Shown here piece after piece: positions 6,183 to 15,500 of a stretch of DNA of 22,389 bases. Position numbers and translations under genes: made by a program. The notes beneath the pieces are model-generated. The model was given only the letters and a program-made list of their open reading frames with translations. It had not been told where the DNA came from and did not search any database. How positions within the stretch are numbered: the first letter of the stretch is position 1; each line of letters opens with the position of its first letter. Origin of the DNA: Lysobacterales bacterium (lineage in GTDB: Bacteria > Pseudomonadota > Gammaproteobacteria > Xanthomonadales > SZUA-36); contig JABSSV010000164.1 in assembly GCA_013213875.1 (NCBI GenBank), positions 1-22,389 of the forward strand, read 5' to 3'.

Positions 6183-7510
6183 TGGGTCTGGCGGCCGGCG
6201 CTGTAACGCACAGACTGGCCGTTAAACAGCGCGGTCTGTTCCAGCTTGATTTGGACCCAGTTATCATCCCACTCGCTGAGCCGGGTGCGGATATTGCCTT
6301 CGATGGCGTAGGCGGTCATGGGCGCCAATGGCCAGTCACCCCGCACCGGTGTGTCACCCTGATTGTCCCACATGCCGATGGTGGGCCCGGGCGCATGGCC
6401 GAAAAAACCAATGGGATGGGTGTAGGTGCTGGCGATAAGACCCCGTTTGCGGCTGGTGGCAAGGCTTTTGGCAAGAATTTCATTGCCGCTGCGGCCGCTG
6501 ACAAACGCATCGGTCAGGTCATCCTGCCACTGGTTGCCCAATGCCAGCGCTTTCCTTAGCCCCGGCGGCGGCGCGGTTTCCTCATTACGCAGCACATAGG
6601 CCATTTCCTGCGTATCCGTACATAGCTTCAGGTAGCAGATGCCGACATCCGTGTGCAAAACGTCGCCACGTCGGATGATGCCTGCCGCGCCACAAAAATC
6701 CTGATCTTCCGTACAGGGCAGGTCGGCCGCCTGTCGGTTCACATAGGGTTGGAACCAGACCGGTAGCTGCAGCTCAGCAAAACGTTCGCGGATAAACCAG
6801 GCCACGTCATCGGTATGCGTGGCACCCGGCGTGATGACCGCATTGGAAAAAGCCTCGGCGATGACGCTTCTGGCCAAGCCGACCACGTGGCGGTAAAGCT
6901 CCGCTTCCCGTTCCGTGCGTGTTTCTACCCACCGCACCACAAGGGCTTCAGCGGAAACAAGCCGCTCCTCATAGCCCGTTGGCAGGGCAGCAACCAGGCG
7001 CTGGTACAAGCCCTGGGTTAGCCCGTCTGCAACGGGCCAGTCTCGTGAGCTGTTGATGGCGATGCGCTGCGGGTTACGCTGGGTGATCAAATCGGCCAGT
7101 GCTGCCCACTGGGCGTCAAGGTCACCGCCAGACCAGGCGGTTTCATAGGGTGCGCCGAGTGGATAGCGATTAACTGACAGGCGTTCAAACCCCTCCGGAG
7201 TGCGGGCAAACAGCAGCATGGTGGTGCGGCGTGCGGCAAAGCTCGGTTGCGGCACCAGGGAAAAGTAGACGGGGTCTTCCGCATATTCGCGGTTGATTAC
7301 CAGCCACATGTCGATGCCAGTTTCTTCCATCAGCTGGGGCAGCAATTGCTCCAGCCGTTCGGTCATGATGCGGTTTTCTACGGCCGGCCGCTGACGCCAG
7401 CTCAGCACGGCTCCCGGGGCTTCCAGCACCTCACCCTGCTCTGGCTCGGCTGCCAGGCAGGTGCCTGCAAGTAGCATGGCCAGCAGGCCAAAACGATAGC
7501 TAGGGGGCAT
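6164..7510 (-). CDS. Secreted M24 family (Xaa-Pro peptidase-like) metallohydrolase
   Basis: A 448-residue protein with a signal peptide (about residues 1-20, AMLLAGTCLA) and a C-terminal creatinase/aminopeptidase P fold (PF00557). The five expected metal ligands can be placed: D288 in HTDVG, D299 in CTDTQ, H365 in YTHP (or H372), E404 in IEGN, and E424 in KLEQT. A dinuclear-metal peptidase or related hydrolase acting in the periplasm is expected. M24 also includes non-peptidases such as creatinase, so the substrate is open. The ATG at 7510 is chosen because GGAGG lies 7 bases upstream and the signal peptide starts there; an in-frame start at 7540 is less good. It overlaps the sulfatase gene downstream, so the two are one unit. 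Confidence 0.85.
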   Translation of the reverse strand: MPPSYRFGLLAMLLAGTCLAAEPEQGEVLEAPGAVLSWRQRPAVENRIMTERLEQLLPQLMEETGIDMWLVINREYAEDPVYFSLVPQPSFAARRTTMLLFARTPEGFERLSVNRYPLGAPYETAWSGGDLDAQWAALADLITQRNPQRIAINSSRDWPVADGLTQGLYQRLVAALPTGYEERLVSAEALVVRWVETRTEREAELYRHVVGLARSVIAEAFSNAVITPGATHTDDVAWFIRERFAELQLPVWFQPYVNRQAADLPCTEDQDFCGAAGIIRRGDVLHTDVGICYLKLCTDTQEMAYVLRNEETAPPPGLRKALALGNQWQDDLTDAFVSGRSGNEILAKSLATSRKRGLIASTYTHPIGFFGHAPGPTIGMWDNQGDTPVRGDWPLAPMTAYAIEGNIRTRLSEWDDNWVQIKLEQTALFNGQSVRYSAGRQTQWHLVR

Positions 7511-7554
7511 AGCTCTTCCTCCGGATACGGCCGTCAACACGGTAAGAGCTTGCG

Positions 7555-7560
7555 ATTATA
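7555..7560 (-). promoter_or_regulatory. Possible -10 element for the peptidase-sulfatase unit
   Basis: A perfect TATAAT on the minus strand lies 44 bases before the peptidase ATG, in the 71-base gap after the SDR gene. No good -35 is found at 16-18 bases upstream, so use may need an activator. It would allow the peptidase and sulfatase to be expressed separately from the SDR gene. Confidence 0.35.
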
Positions 7561-7581
7561 GGGCAGTCTGCGCCCCTGCCT

Positions 7582-8553
7582 TCAGGCTGTGAGCTGGAGC
7601 GGAGGCTGCAAGGCCGCCAGAGACTGGTCCAGTTTGCGGACTAGGGCCTCGACATGGGCACCGTCACGCGTACCCGGCAGGCGATGGGCGGAGCGCAGTG
7701 CCCGGTCGAACCAGATACCCTCTGGTGATGCCTGTGCTGGTCGCGTGGCGGCCAGCCACAGCGCCGTGTCAGCGCCCGCCTCCGGATCGCGTAGCAAACC
7801 TCCCACAGCGCGACGAAATTCAGGCATGGCGCTGGCCACGCCCGGTGTATCGACCCAACCGGGGTGCATAACGTAGCTGTTGATGGCATCGCCATAATGG
7901 CGACGCCACCAGCCATTCAGCGCTACCTGAGCGCGTTTATGGGTGGCGTAGGCCAACGTGCCGTCGTAGCGCCTGTGGCTGTCAAGGCGCTCAAGCTCCA
8001 GCGGCACGTTGTACATGCCGCCGCTGCTCATATGCATGACGGTGGCCGCTGTGCCCAGTCCGCCATTGGCGAGCAGCGCGCGCGTCAGATGGTAGTGCCC
8101 CAAAAGATTGGTTGCATAGCCCTTGTCCAGGCCTTCCTCGCTGGTGGCTGGCTGGTTGAACATGGCCCCGACATTGTTCACCAGAACATGGAACGGACCG
8201 TGGCGTGCTACCGATTGCCGTGCCAGTTGCTCCACGGCCTGCATCAGGGACAGGTCTGCCGTCAGGGGGCGCAGCGTCCCGGTGGGTAAATCCTGCGCCA
8301 GACGTTCCAGCGCGTCGCGTTGCCTGGCTACGGCGACCACTTCGGCGCCTGCCTGAGCCGCGCCCACAGCGATGGCGCGACCGATGCCGGCGGAAGCGCC
8401 GGTGACCAGCCAGCGTTGCCCCTGAAAATTCAGTCTGGCTGATGGCCAGCGGCGCCGGCGGGCTTCATAGCCCAGCCGGGAAAAGCTGGGCAGAAAGCCG
8501 GCAAAAAAAGCGGTACCGCGGAGCAGGTTGGCAAGGGCCATGGGTGCACTCAT
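7582..8553 (-). CDS. SDR family oxidoreductase, DHRS12-like
   Basis: A 323-residue short-chain dehydrogenase with all core motifs: TGASAGIG (51-58) for the dinucleotide, NNVG (126-129), Ser176/177 in HMSSGG, and Y202-K206 in YATHK. An N-terminal extension of about 45 residues contains a hydrophobic stretch (LANLLRGTAFFAGFLPSF) and then an Arg-rich patch. It may attach to the membrane, a feature I associate with DHRS12-type proteins. It should be an NAD(P)H-linked oxidation or reduction of an alcohol or carbonyl group; the substrate is unknown. The ATG at 8553 has no strong ribosome site; an in-frame ATG at 8541 is the alternative. It is divergent from tal and may be co-transcribed with the peptidase and sulfatase genes. 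Confidence 0.85.
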   Translation of the reverse strand: MSAPMALANLLRGTAFFAGFLPSFSRLGYEARRRRWPSARLNFQGQRWLVTGASAGIGRAIAVGAAQAGAEVVAVARQRDALERLAQDLPTGTLRPLTADLSLMQAVEQLARQSVARHGPFHVLVNNVGAMFNQPATSEEGLDKGYATNLLGHYHLTRALLANGGLGTAATVMHMSSGGMYNVPLELERLDSHRRYDGTLAYATHKRAQVALNGWWRRHYGDAINSYVMHPGWVDTPGVASAMPEFRRAVGGLLRDPEAGADTALWLAATRPAQASPEGIWFDRALRSAHRLPGTRDGAHVEALVRKLDQSLAALQPPLQLTA

Positions 8554-8557
8554 AAAG

Positions 8558-8578
8558 GGAACGCTTCGAGTGTGTTCC
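8558..8578. promoter_or_regulatory. Imperfect dyad upstream of the SDR gene
   Basis: A 21-base imperfect palindrome has outer arms GGAAC and GTTCC, plus one further pair inside. It lies 5 bases before the SDR start in the divergent SDR-tal region. It may be an operator. The rest of the 172-base gap shows no confident promoter for either gene. Confidence 0.25.
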
Positions 8579-8725
8579 GCGTGCCATGAACAAACGGTAA
8601 AAACGCGGTGAGCTGCCAGTCATGGTGCGCGCACTCTGCGATGGCTCATGACAGTTTTTGTCCAGCGTGTCATCATGGCGCCCGGCTGACTGAAACAGCC
8701 CGTCACAAATCCTTCAGGAGCGCAC

Positions 8726-9685
8726 ATGAGCAGCAAGCTGGACCAATTAAAAAGCATGACCCTGGTGGTTGCAGATACCGGTGATATCGAGGCGATTAAA
8801 CGATTTGCACCGGAAGACGCCACCACCAATCCGTCGCTGTTGCTCAAGGCCGCGTCGCTTCCACACTATCAGCCCCTGGTGCAGGCGGCTCGTGCATGGG
8901 CCACCGCGCAGGGTGGCAGTAACCGTGAGCAGCTAGCCAACTGCAGCGACCGCCTGGCCGTGGATATTGGCGCTGAAATCACCCGCATTGTACCCGGGCG
9001 GATTTCTACCGAGGTGGATGCGCGTCTGTCTTTTGACCGTCAGGGAACGGTAGACCGTGCGCGCCGCCTGATCGACCTGTACGAGGCGTCTGGCATCTCG
9101 CGCGAGCGGGTCCTGATCAAAACCGCCGCGACCTGGGAAGGTATTCGTGCGGCGGAGGAACTGGAGCGCGAGCAGATTAATTGCAACCTGACGCTGCTAT
9201 TCGGCTTTGGCCAGGCCGCGGCCTGCGCGGACGCGGGCGTGACGCTCATTTCTCCCTTTGTGGGACGCATTCTTGACTGGCACAAGGCCAACCGTGATGT
9301 GGTGGTTAACAGCCCGGAGGAGGATCCGGGTGTGCAGTCTGTAACGCGCATCTACAACTACTACAAGGCCAATGGTTACGACACTATCGTCATGGGCGCA
9401 AGCTTCCGCAACGCGGGTGAGGTTGAGGCGCTGGCGGGCTGTGACCGGCTGACCATCAGCCCGCAGCTGCTGGAGGCGCTGGCCACGGATCAGGGCGATT
9501 TACCGCGCCGCCTGTCAGCCGCGGGTGTGGTGAGTGAGGATCAGAATCCTGCCGCCTGTGAGGTGGGCTTCCGCTGGTCTCTTAATGAGGATGCCATGGC
9601 GACGGAAAAACTGGCAGAAGGCATCCGCAATTTTGTGGCCGACCAGCGTAAGCTGGAACAGCTATTAACTCAGGTAGCCGCGTAG
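8726..9685 (+). CDS. tal: Transaldolase (TalB type)
   Basis: A 319-residue cytoplasmic enzyme of the pentose phosphate pathway. It moves a dihydroxyacetone unit between sedoheptulose 7-phosphate and glyceraldehyde 3-phosphate, giving erythrose 4-phosphate and fructose 6-phosphate. The Schiff-base lysine K132 (IKTAATWEGIRAAEEL) and partners D17 and E96 fall at the same numbers as in E. coli TalB (317 residues). The ATTNPS and INCNLTLLF motifs are intact. The ATG at 8726 has AGGAG 5 bases upstream. The HAD phosphatase follows after 59 nt on the same strand and is probably co-transcribed. Confidence 0.97.
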   Translation: MSSKLDQLKSMTLVVADTGDIEAIKRFAPEDATTNPSLLLKAASLPHYQPLVQAARAWATAQGGSNREQLANCSDRLAVDIGAEITRIVPGRISTEVDARLSFDRQGTVDRARRLIDLYEASGISRERVLIKTAATWEGIRAAEELEREQINCNLTLLFGFGQAAACADAGVTLISPFVGRILDWHKANRDVVVNSPEEDPGVQSVTRIYNYYKANGYDTIVMGASFRNAGEVEALAGCDRLTISPQLLEALATDQGDLPRRLSAAGVVSEDQNPAACEVGFRWSLNEDAMATEKLAEGIRNFVADQRKLEQLLTQVAA

Positions 9686-9744
9686 ACTTCACGGCGCCCC
9701 GCTATCATGCGCGCCTCAACCCCTCTTATGCGAACCCAGGTGCC

Positions 9745-10572
9745 ATGCAGCTGATAGTTTTTGATCTGGACGGAACCCTGCTCAACGGCAAGGGCAAGCT
9801 GTCGCCCTACACCAAGGAGACACTGGCGCGTCTCGCTGACCGGGGCATTGCCTACACGGTGGCCACCGGGCGCACCCTGCACGCCGCGCGTCATTTGCTT
9901 GACGGCTATGGCTTCGGCCTGCCCCACGTGTACAAGAACGGCGTCATGATCTGGGATCCCGCTAACGATGAGGTTTCCCATCAGCACTATCTGAATCCAC
10001 AGGAAGTGGCGCATGTGCTGGCGGCGGTGACGGCGCAGCACATCACGCCCTTTGTATTTACCTGGGGTCCGGAGCAGCGGCATGTGATTTATCACGCGGA
10101 CCTGCGTAACGAAACGGAGCAGCGTCTGGCCCGGCAGTTCCTCAAGCGTCGGGAGGTGGAGGTGCGGCCGGCCAGCGAACTGCCCGCCAATGCGCAAATC
10201 ACTAATATTAGTGCCCTGGGTGCCGTTTCGGCCGTGCATGCGGTGGAAGCACTGATCGAGCAGGAACCGCAGCTGGTGGCCTACGCGGGTCCGGCCTGGG
10301 AAGGTGACGATTGGCGCTGGATTGATATCCATCACACGGACGCCAGCAAAGGCTCAGCGGTGGATACGCTGCGCGCCCAGCTCGGTGCAAAGCGCGTGAT
10401 TTGTTTTGGCGACAGCGATAATGACCTGAGCATGTTTGCTCGCGCCGACGAAAGCTATGCACCGGAAAACGCCGGCGAGCATATCAAGGCAGCGGCAACG
10501 GCCGTGATTGGCCACCACGATGAGGATGGTGTGGCGCGTTTTCTGCGCGAACGTTTCGAACTGGATCGCTAG
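9745..10572 (+). CDS. Cof-type HAD-IIB family phosphatase
   Basis: A 275-residue HAD hydrolase with the nucleophile motif DLDGT (D7, D9), motif II threonine in VATGRT (41-44), K202 in the motif III region, and motif IV GDSDND (D223, D227). The long insert between motifs II and III is the C2 cap of the Cof/IIB subclass. These enzymes dephosphorylate sugar phosphates, nucleotides or cofactor precursors. Sitting next to tal, a sugar phosphate is a fair guess only. The ribosome site is weak (AGGTG). The stop TAG shares the palindrome CTAG with the stop of the convergent sortase gene, so the two coding regions overlap by 4 nt. Confidence 0.88.
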   Translation: MQLIVFDLDGTLLNGKGKLSPYTKETLARLADRGIAYTVATGRTLHAARHLLDGYGFGLPHVYKNGVMIWDPANDEVSHQHYLNPQEVAHVLAAVTAQHITPFVFTWGPEQRHVIYHADLRNETEQRLARQFLKRREVEVRPASELPANAQITNISALGAVSAVHAVEALIEQEPQLVAYAGPAWEGDDWRWIDIHHTDASKGSAVDTLRAQLGAKRVICFGDSDNDLSMFARADESYAPENAGEHIKAAATAVIGHHDEDGVARFLRERFELDR

Positions 10573-11201
10573 CGCCCGTCGCGCACCGGTCGGGCGTGCA
10601 CGATGTAGCGCTGGGGCGCACTGCCCACGTGGTAAAAGGGATAGCAGGTCACCAGGGTCAGTTGGTGCTCATGCGGTTCCCGCAGCACGGATGCGTCGTT
10701 CTTATCGACGATTCGAAAGTCTTCAACCACAAACGTTTCCGTCTGAGTAGTGCTCTCAAGCAGGATCTGGTCGCCGGCCTGAAGATCCTTGAGCGCGCGA
10801 AAAAAACCGTCCCGATGTCCAGAGATGCCCAGATGCCCCCGCTCATCCATACGCGCCATGCCAAGAATCCTACCCAGGCCACGGTCCAGGGTGGACTCAT
10901 CTGTGCCGTTATAAACCGGCACCCGTAAACCCAGCGACTCGATGGTCAGCAGCGCCAGTGGCGGCGGCCCTTCCTGCTTCATGGCCTGAGCGTGATCAGC
11001 GATGCGCGCACCGTTCCAAAGCGATGTGTCCGGGGGGGTAACCTGAATCAGCCTGGTGCTTCCGGTCCAGGGGTTTTGTAGCCACAGCGGCCGCTGCCCC
11101 GGTTCCTGGGCCAGTCCGTGGCCGCTGATCAGTAGTGCCAGCGCGCACAGTACCGGCTTCGCGCCTGGCACAGATGACAAAAAATGGCGTGGATCGCTCA
11201 T
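10569..11201 (-). CDS. Class D-like sortase
   Basis: A 210-residue sortase. A hydrophobic N-terminal segment (about 14-32) acts as signal or anchor. The catalytic triad is visible: H129 in SGHRDGFF, C186 in TLVTCYPFY, and R198 in SAPQRY. TLxTC and the HRDG motif resemble class D and proteobacterial sortases. These transpeptidases attach or process proteins bearing a C-terminal sorting signal. No other protein in this window ends with such a signal, so the substrate must lie elsewhere. The ATG at 11201 is chosen over an in-frame GTG at 11252 because the signal segment then sits near the N-terminus; neither has a good ribosome site. A 7-base C run encodes P56-P57. It is convergent with, and overlaps, the HAD gene. 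Confidence 0.85.
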   Translation of the reverse strand: MSDPRHFLSSVPGAKPVLCALALLISGHGLAQEPGQRPLWLQNPWTGSTRLIQVTPPDTSLWNGARIADHAQAMKQEGPPPLALLTIESLGLRVPVYNGTDESTLDRGLGRILGMARMDERGHLGISGHRDGFFRALKDLQAGDQILLESTTQTETFVVEDFRIVDKNDASVLREPHEHQLTLVTCYPFYHVGSAPQRYIVHARPVRDGR

Positions 11202-11207
11202 GCTGAC

Positions 11208-11213
11208 ATGATA
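11208..11213 (-). promoter_or_regulatory. Possible -10 element next to the sortase start
   Basis: TATCAT on the minus strand lies six bases before the sortase ATG, the same arrangement as for hemP. The best -35 at 17 bases is TTACAC, a poor match. If used, the transcript would be leaderless, in keeping with the missing ribosome site. Confidence 0.25.
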
Positions 11214-11322
11214 AAGCGCCCGGGCTGGGGGTGTAAGGGCGCCGGCACGCACGAGTTTTTTTCACAGCGCTTTAGCGGATTTTCGCTACACTCAAGCCCG
11301 GATTAAGTGGAGTGAGAAGTCC

Positions 11323-12567
11323 ATGACGGACCCTGTCGATACGGTACCGGCCAACGGCCTGCGCCGTAGCCTGTTTCTGTGCCTGGCCCTGATGGCCGTG
11401 GGCGCCATGCTGCTGCTGGTGATTTTTGCCACGGAGCCAACGGCGGAACAGGAAACCGCCGTGCGCCAAAGCGCCATGCCGGTGGATGTGATTGCGCCAG
11501 AGAGCGGTACCTTTCGGCCCGTGATCGAGGCCCTCGGTAGCGTTCGCGCGGCGCAGGATCTGGAGTTGCGGTCGCGGGTGAGCGGCGAAGTTATCCAGCT
11601 GTCCGAGCAGTTGGTTCCCGGTGGCTTTGTGCGTGCCGGTGAGATACTGCTGCGTGTTGATGATGCGGACTATCGCAATCAGCTACTGCAGCGGGAAAGC
11701 GATTTGCTGCAGGCCCAGGCGGCGCTGGAGCTGGAGCAGGGTCGTCAGGCCCAAGCGGAGCGTGAATATCGCGAACTGCAACGGGGTCGTGATCGAGATC
11801 TGGCACCGGATAGCAAGTCCCTAGTGCTACGCCAGCCGCAGCTGCGCAGCGCCCAGGCGCAGGTGAAGGCGGCGGAAGCCGCTGTCGCTCAGGCGGCGCT
11901 TGACCTGGAGCGCACCGTGGTGCGCGCGCCCTTCGATGCGCAGGTGCTGTCCCGCGAAACCAACCTCGGCGCGCTGGTGTCGCCCGGGGAGGCGCTGGCG
12001 GAGCTGGTAGGCCTGGATCACTACTGGGTGGAAGCGACCGTGCCGCTGGATCAGCTGCGCTGGCTGGACTTCGCGGCTGATGGCGAGGCTGAAGGTTCGC
12101 CGGTCGCCATTCAGCACCGGGCTGCCTGGCCGGCGAACGAAACCCGCCAAGGGGTGCTCGAGCAGCTGGTAGGCGAACTGGAAGGTGCCACGCGCCTCGC
12201 TCGCCTGCTGATTACCGTTGATGACCCGCTGGCCCGAGCGCCGGCACACGCCGGGCAGCCCTCACTGATTATCGGAGCATTTGTCGAATCGCGCATTGAG
12301 GGCCGGGAAATCAGCGGCACCATGAAGCTGCCGCGCGCGACTGTGCGGGCCGGCGATACGCTGTGGCGCATGCGTGACGGCGCGCTGGCTATTGTGCCGA
12401 TTGAGGTGGTGTTCGAGGACCAGACCCATGCCTATGTGCGCGGCGATCTCAGTGCCACAGACCGGGTGATCACCACCAATATTGCTACCGTGCGGGACGG
12501 CATTCGCCTGCGCTTGCGCAGCGCCGATGGCGCCGTGGGCACGGTATCAACGGTGGCAGGCCCGTGA
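11323..12567 (+). CDS. RND efflux periplasmic adaptor (membrane fusion protein)
   Basis: A 414-residue adaptor of the HlyD/AcrA type. A membrane anchor (about residues 15-36) is followed by a barrel-sandwich half (PVIEALGSVRAAQDLELRSR), a coiled-coil hairpin rich in Ala, Gln, Glu and Arg (about 125-190), the returning lipoyl half (VVRAPFDAQVLSRETNLGALVSPG), and beta-barrel and membrane-proximal domains. There is no lipobox, so it is held by the helix. It links the pump to an outer-membrane channel, but no TolC-like gene is present here. The ATG at 11323 has GGAG 10 bases upstream. The stop codon overlaps the pump start (GTGA), so production of the two is coupled. Confidence 0.92.
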   Translation: MTDPVDTVPANGLRRSLFLCLALMAVGAMLLLVIFATEPTAEQETAVRQSAMPVDVIAPESGTFRPVIEALGSVRAAQDLELRSRVSGEVIQLSEQLVPGGFVRAGEILLRVDDADYRNQLLQRESDLLQAQAALELEQGRQAQAEREYRELQRGRDRDLAPDSKSLVLRQPQLRSAQAQVKAAEAAVAQAALDLERTVVRAPFDAQVLSRETNLGALVSPGEALAELVGLDHYWVEATVPLDQLRWLDFAADGEAEGSPVAIQHRAAWPANETRQGVLEQLVGELEGATRLARLLITVDDPLARAPAHAGQPSLIIGAFVESRIEGREISGTMKLPRATVRAGDTLWRMRDGALAIVPIEVVFEDQTHAYVRGDLSATDRVITTNIATVRDGIRLRLRSADGAVGTVSTVAGP

Positions 12568-15500
12568 GCACCCCGGCTCAGCCCATGGGGGGCGCCATCA
12601 GCTGGATGGTGAACAACGCGGTAGCAGCCAATCTGCTCATGATCATTCTTCTGTGTGGCGGCGCCTTCACTGCCTGGACCATGCAGAAAGAGGTGGATCC
12701 GCCCTATGAGCTGCATACGGTGGAGGTTTGGGTGCAGTACCCCGGCGCAGCGCCGGAAGAAGTGGAGCAGGGCATCGTGCTGCCACTGGAAGAAGCGGTG
12801 CGCGGTGTTTGGGGGATCAAGGAAGTGACCTCATCCTCCAATGAAGGCTCGGGCTGGCTGTTTCTGGAACTGGTGCCGGGTGTTGACCGCATGAAAGTCC
12901 TACAGGATGTGGACCAGGCCGTGAGCCAGATTCGCACGTTCCCGGCGGACGCAGAGCGGCCCCAGGTGTATCTGGAGGATTACCGTCGGGAGGTGATGCA
13001 GATTGCCCTGTTCGGTGATGCGGATCCCTGGACCATGCGTAAGCTCGCGGAGCAGGTGCGCGATCAGTTGCTGAATCAGGCGGCCATCAGCCAGGTGAAT
13101 CTGGGCAACTCGCTGGATTACGTGACCCATGTCGAGATTCCCAGCGACCGGCTGCGAAAATACGGGCTCACGCTGGGTGAGGTGGCGGACCTGATTGAGG
13201 CTTCCAGCCAGGACATCCCCGCCGGCTCGCTGGAAAGCAGCAGTGGCGAGATCCTGCTGCGTGTCGAGGAGCGCAAGGAGTGGGCGGATGAACTGGCAGG
13301 CATTGTGCTGCGCAGCGCGCCCAGCGGCGCGCCCCTGACGCTGGGTGATGTGGCGGACATCCGCGATGGCTTTGAGGAAACGGGCTTTCACAGCCAGTTC
13401 AATCGCTACCCCTCCGTTGATCTGGAGATTTTCCGCGTTGGTGACCAGTCTCCGCTGGAAGTGGCTGCAGCGGTACAGACGGTTCTGGCAGACCTCGATA
13501 GCACGCTGCCGGAAGGTGTGAACTATCGCATCGATAACAACGCGGCCGACGGTTTTGCTGACCGCATGTCTTTGCTGCTGGAAAACGGCCTGATGGCCGT
13601 GCTGATCATCCTGGCCATTCTCAGCGTGTTTCTGGAAGTGCGTCTGGCCTTCTGGATCATGATGGGCATGGTGATCGCCTTTGTCGGTTCCATTATTCTG
13701 CTGCCCTGGCTGGGCGTCAGTATCAACATGATTTCCATGTTCGGCTTTCTCGTCGCCTTGGGCATTGTGGTGGACGATGCCATCGTGGTGGGGGAAAACG
13801 TTTACGAATACCGGGAGCAGGGGCTTAGTAACGTGGCCGCGGCGCTTAAGGGCGCCCGGGAGATGGCCTGGCCGGTGACCTTCAGCATCCTCACCAACAT
13901 CGTGGCTTTCATTCCACTCATGACCCTGCCGGGCTACGTGGGACAGTACTGGTGGCCGCTGCCGGTGGTGGTTGTGACCGTGCTGCTGTTCAGTCTGGCC
14001 GAGGCCCTGTTTATCCTGCCGGCCCATTTGGCTCACGTGAGAGAGCGTACCCACAACCGGCTCACCGATTCCCTACACCAGACCCAGCGACGCCTGGCGC
14101 GGGCCTTTGCTGACTGGGTCGACACGCGCTACCGACCCTTCCTCGGCCTGTGTCTCCGCCATCGCTATGTGACGTTGACCGCTTCCATCATGCTGCTGGT
14201 GGTGTCCGGTGCCTATGCCTGGAGTGACCACATGGGCATGGTGCTTATGCCGGAGCTGGCGGCGGATGAAATTGAGGCCGGTATTCGCCTGCCTACCGGC
14301 ACCACCCGCGATCAGGCTGCGCGTGTGGCGCGCGAGGTGACCGAGGCCACGCACCGCATGTTCCAGGAGCACGACCTGGCGCGTGTGGCGGAGGGCATCA
14401 AGACCAATGTGCGTGGCCAGTCTTTCGTTGACGTGGAAATCGTCATGAAGCCGCCGGACGAGCGTGCGATGAGCGCGCGCGAAGTGATCGCTCTCTGGCG
14501 CGATGAAATTGGCGATATCGACGGCGTGGATCAGATTACCTTTGAGGCGGAACGCGGTCCCGGTGGCTGGCGTGACGATATCAGCGTGGACCTGAGTCAC
14601 ACGGACGTGGCCGTACTGGAGCAGGCCAGCGATCAACTGCTGCAGCGTCTGGAAGCCTTTGAAGCCACCACCGATGTCAGTGACAGTTTTGTGGCCGGTA
14701 AAACCCAGCTCAGTTTCACTTTGCTGCCCGAGGGCCGGGCCCTGGGGCTGACCCCGTTGGCCGTGGGCCGGCAGGTCCGTGACGCGTTTTTTGGCGCTGT
14801 GGCGCTGCGCTATCTGCGCGGCACCAATGAGGTGGAGGTGCGGGTCAAGCTGCCGGAGGCAGAGCGTGAGGATCTCCGCAGCCTGGACGGCTTCATCATG
14901 CGCACGCCCGATGGCATGGAAGTGCCGCTCATGGATGTGGTGTCCGTGGCCGAGGGCCAGGCCTTTCGCTCTATTGACCGGCGCGATGGCCGGCGCATCG
15001 TCAGTGTTGGCACGGACGTGGAGCCCAAAAGTGCTGCCGGGCGCGTGCTCAACGTGGTGCAGAATGAAATTCTGCCCGAACTGCGCGCGGACTATCCGGG
15101 GCTGACCTGGACCTTTGAGGGCAGCCAGGCCGAGATTCGTGAGTCCACGGCTTCGCTCTACGGCGGCTTTGCACTGGCCATGTTTGCTATCTACGCGCTG
15201 CTGGCCATTGCTTTTGGCAGCTATCTGCAACCCCTGATTGTCATGATGGCCATTCCCTTTGGGCTGGTGGGCGCCATTTTGGGCCATATGCTGCTGGGCG
15301 AGGAGCTGTCACTCATGAGCATGATGGGTGTGGTCGCCGTGTCCGGCGTGGTCGTTAACGGGGCGCTGATCATGGTGCACTATGCCAACGGCCAGCGGCG
15401 GGAAAAGGGTGCCGCGGCCGCTGTGCTGGAGGCCGGCACGCGACGGTTCCGGCCGATCATGCTGACCACGCTTACTACCTTCGGTGGGGTCACGCCGATT

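Noticed and set aside
12900..15287. Two long minus-strand open frames (384 and 404 codons) rich in His and Gln, lying opposite the RND pump gene
   Set aside because: They are antisense to a clear RND transporter with intact motifs. Their odd composition is what the complement of its codons produces, and no domain is recognisable.
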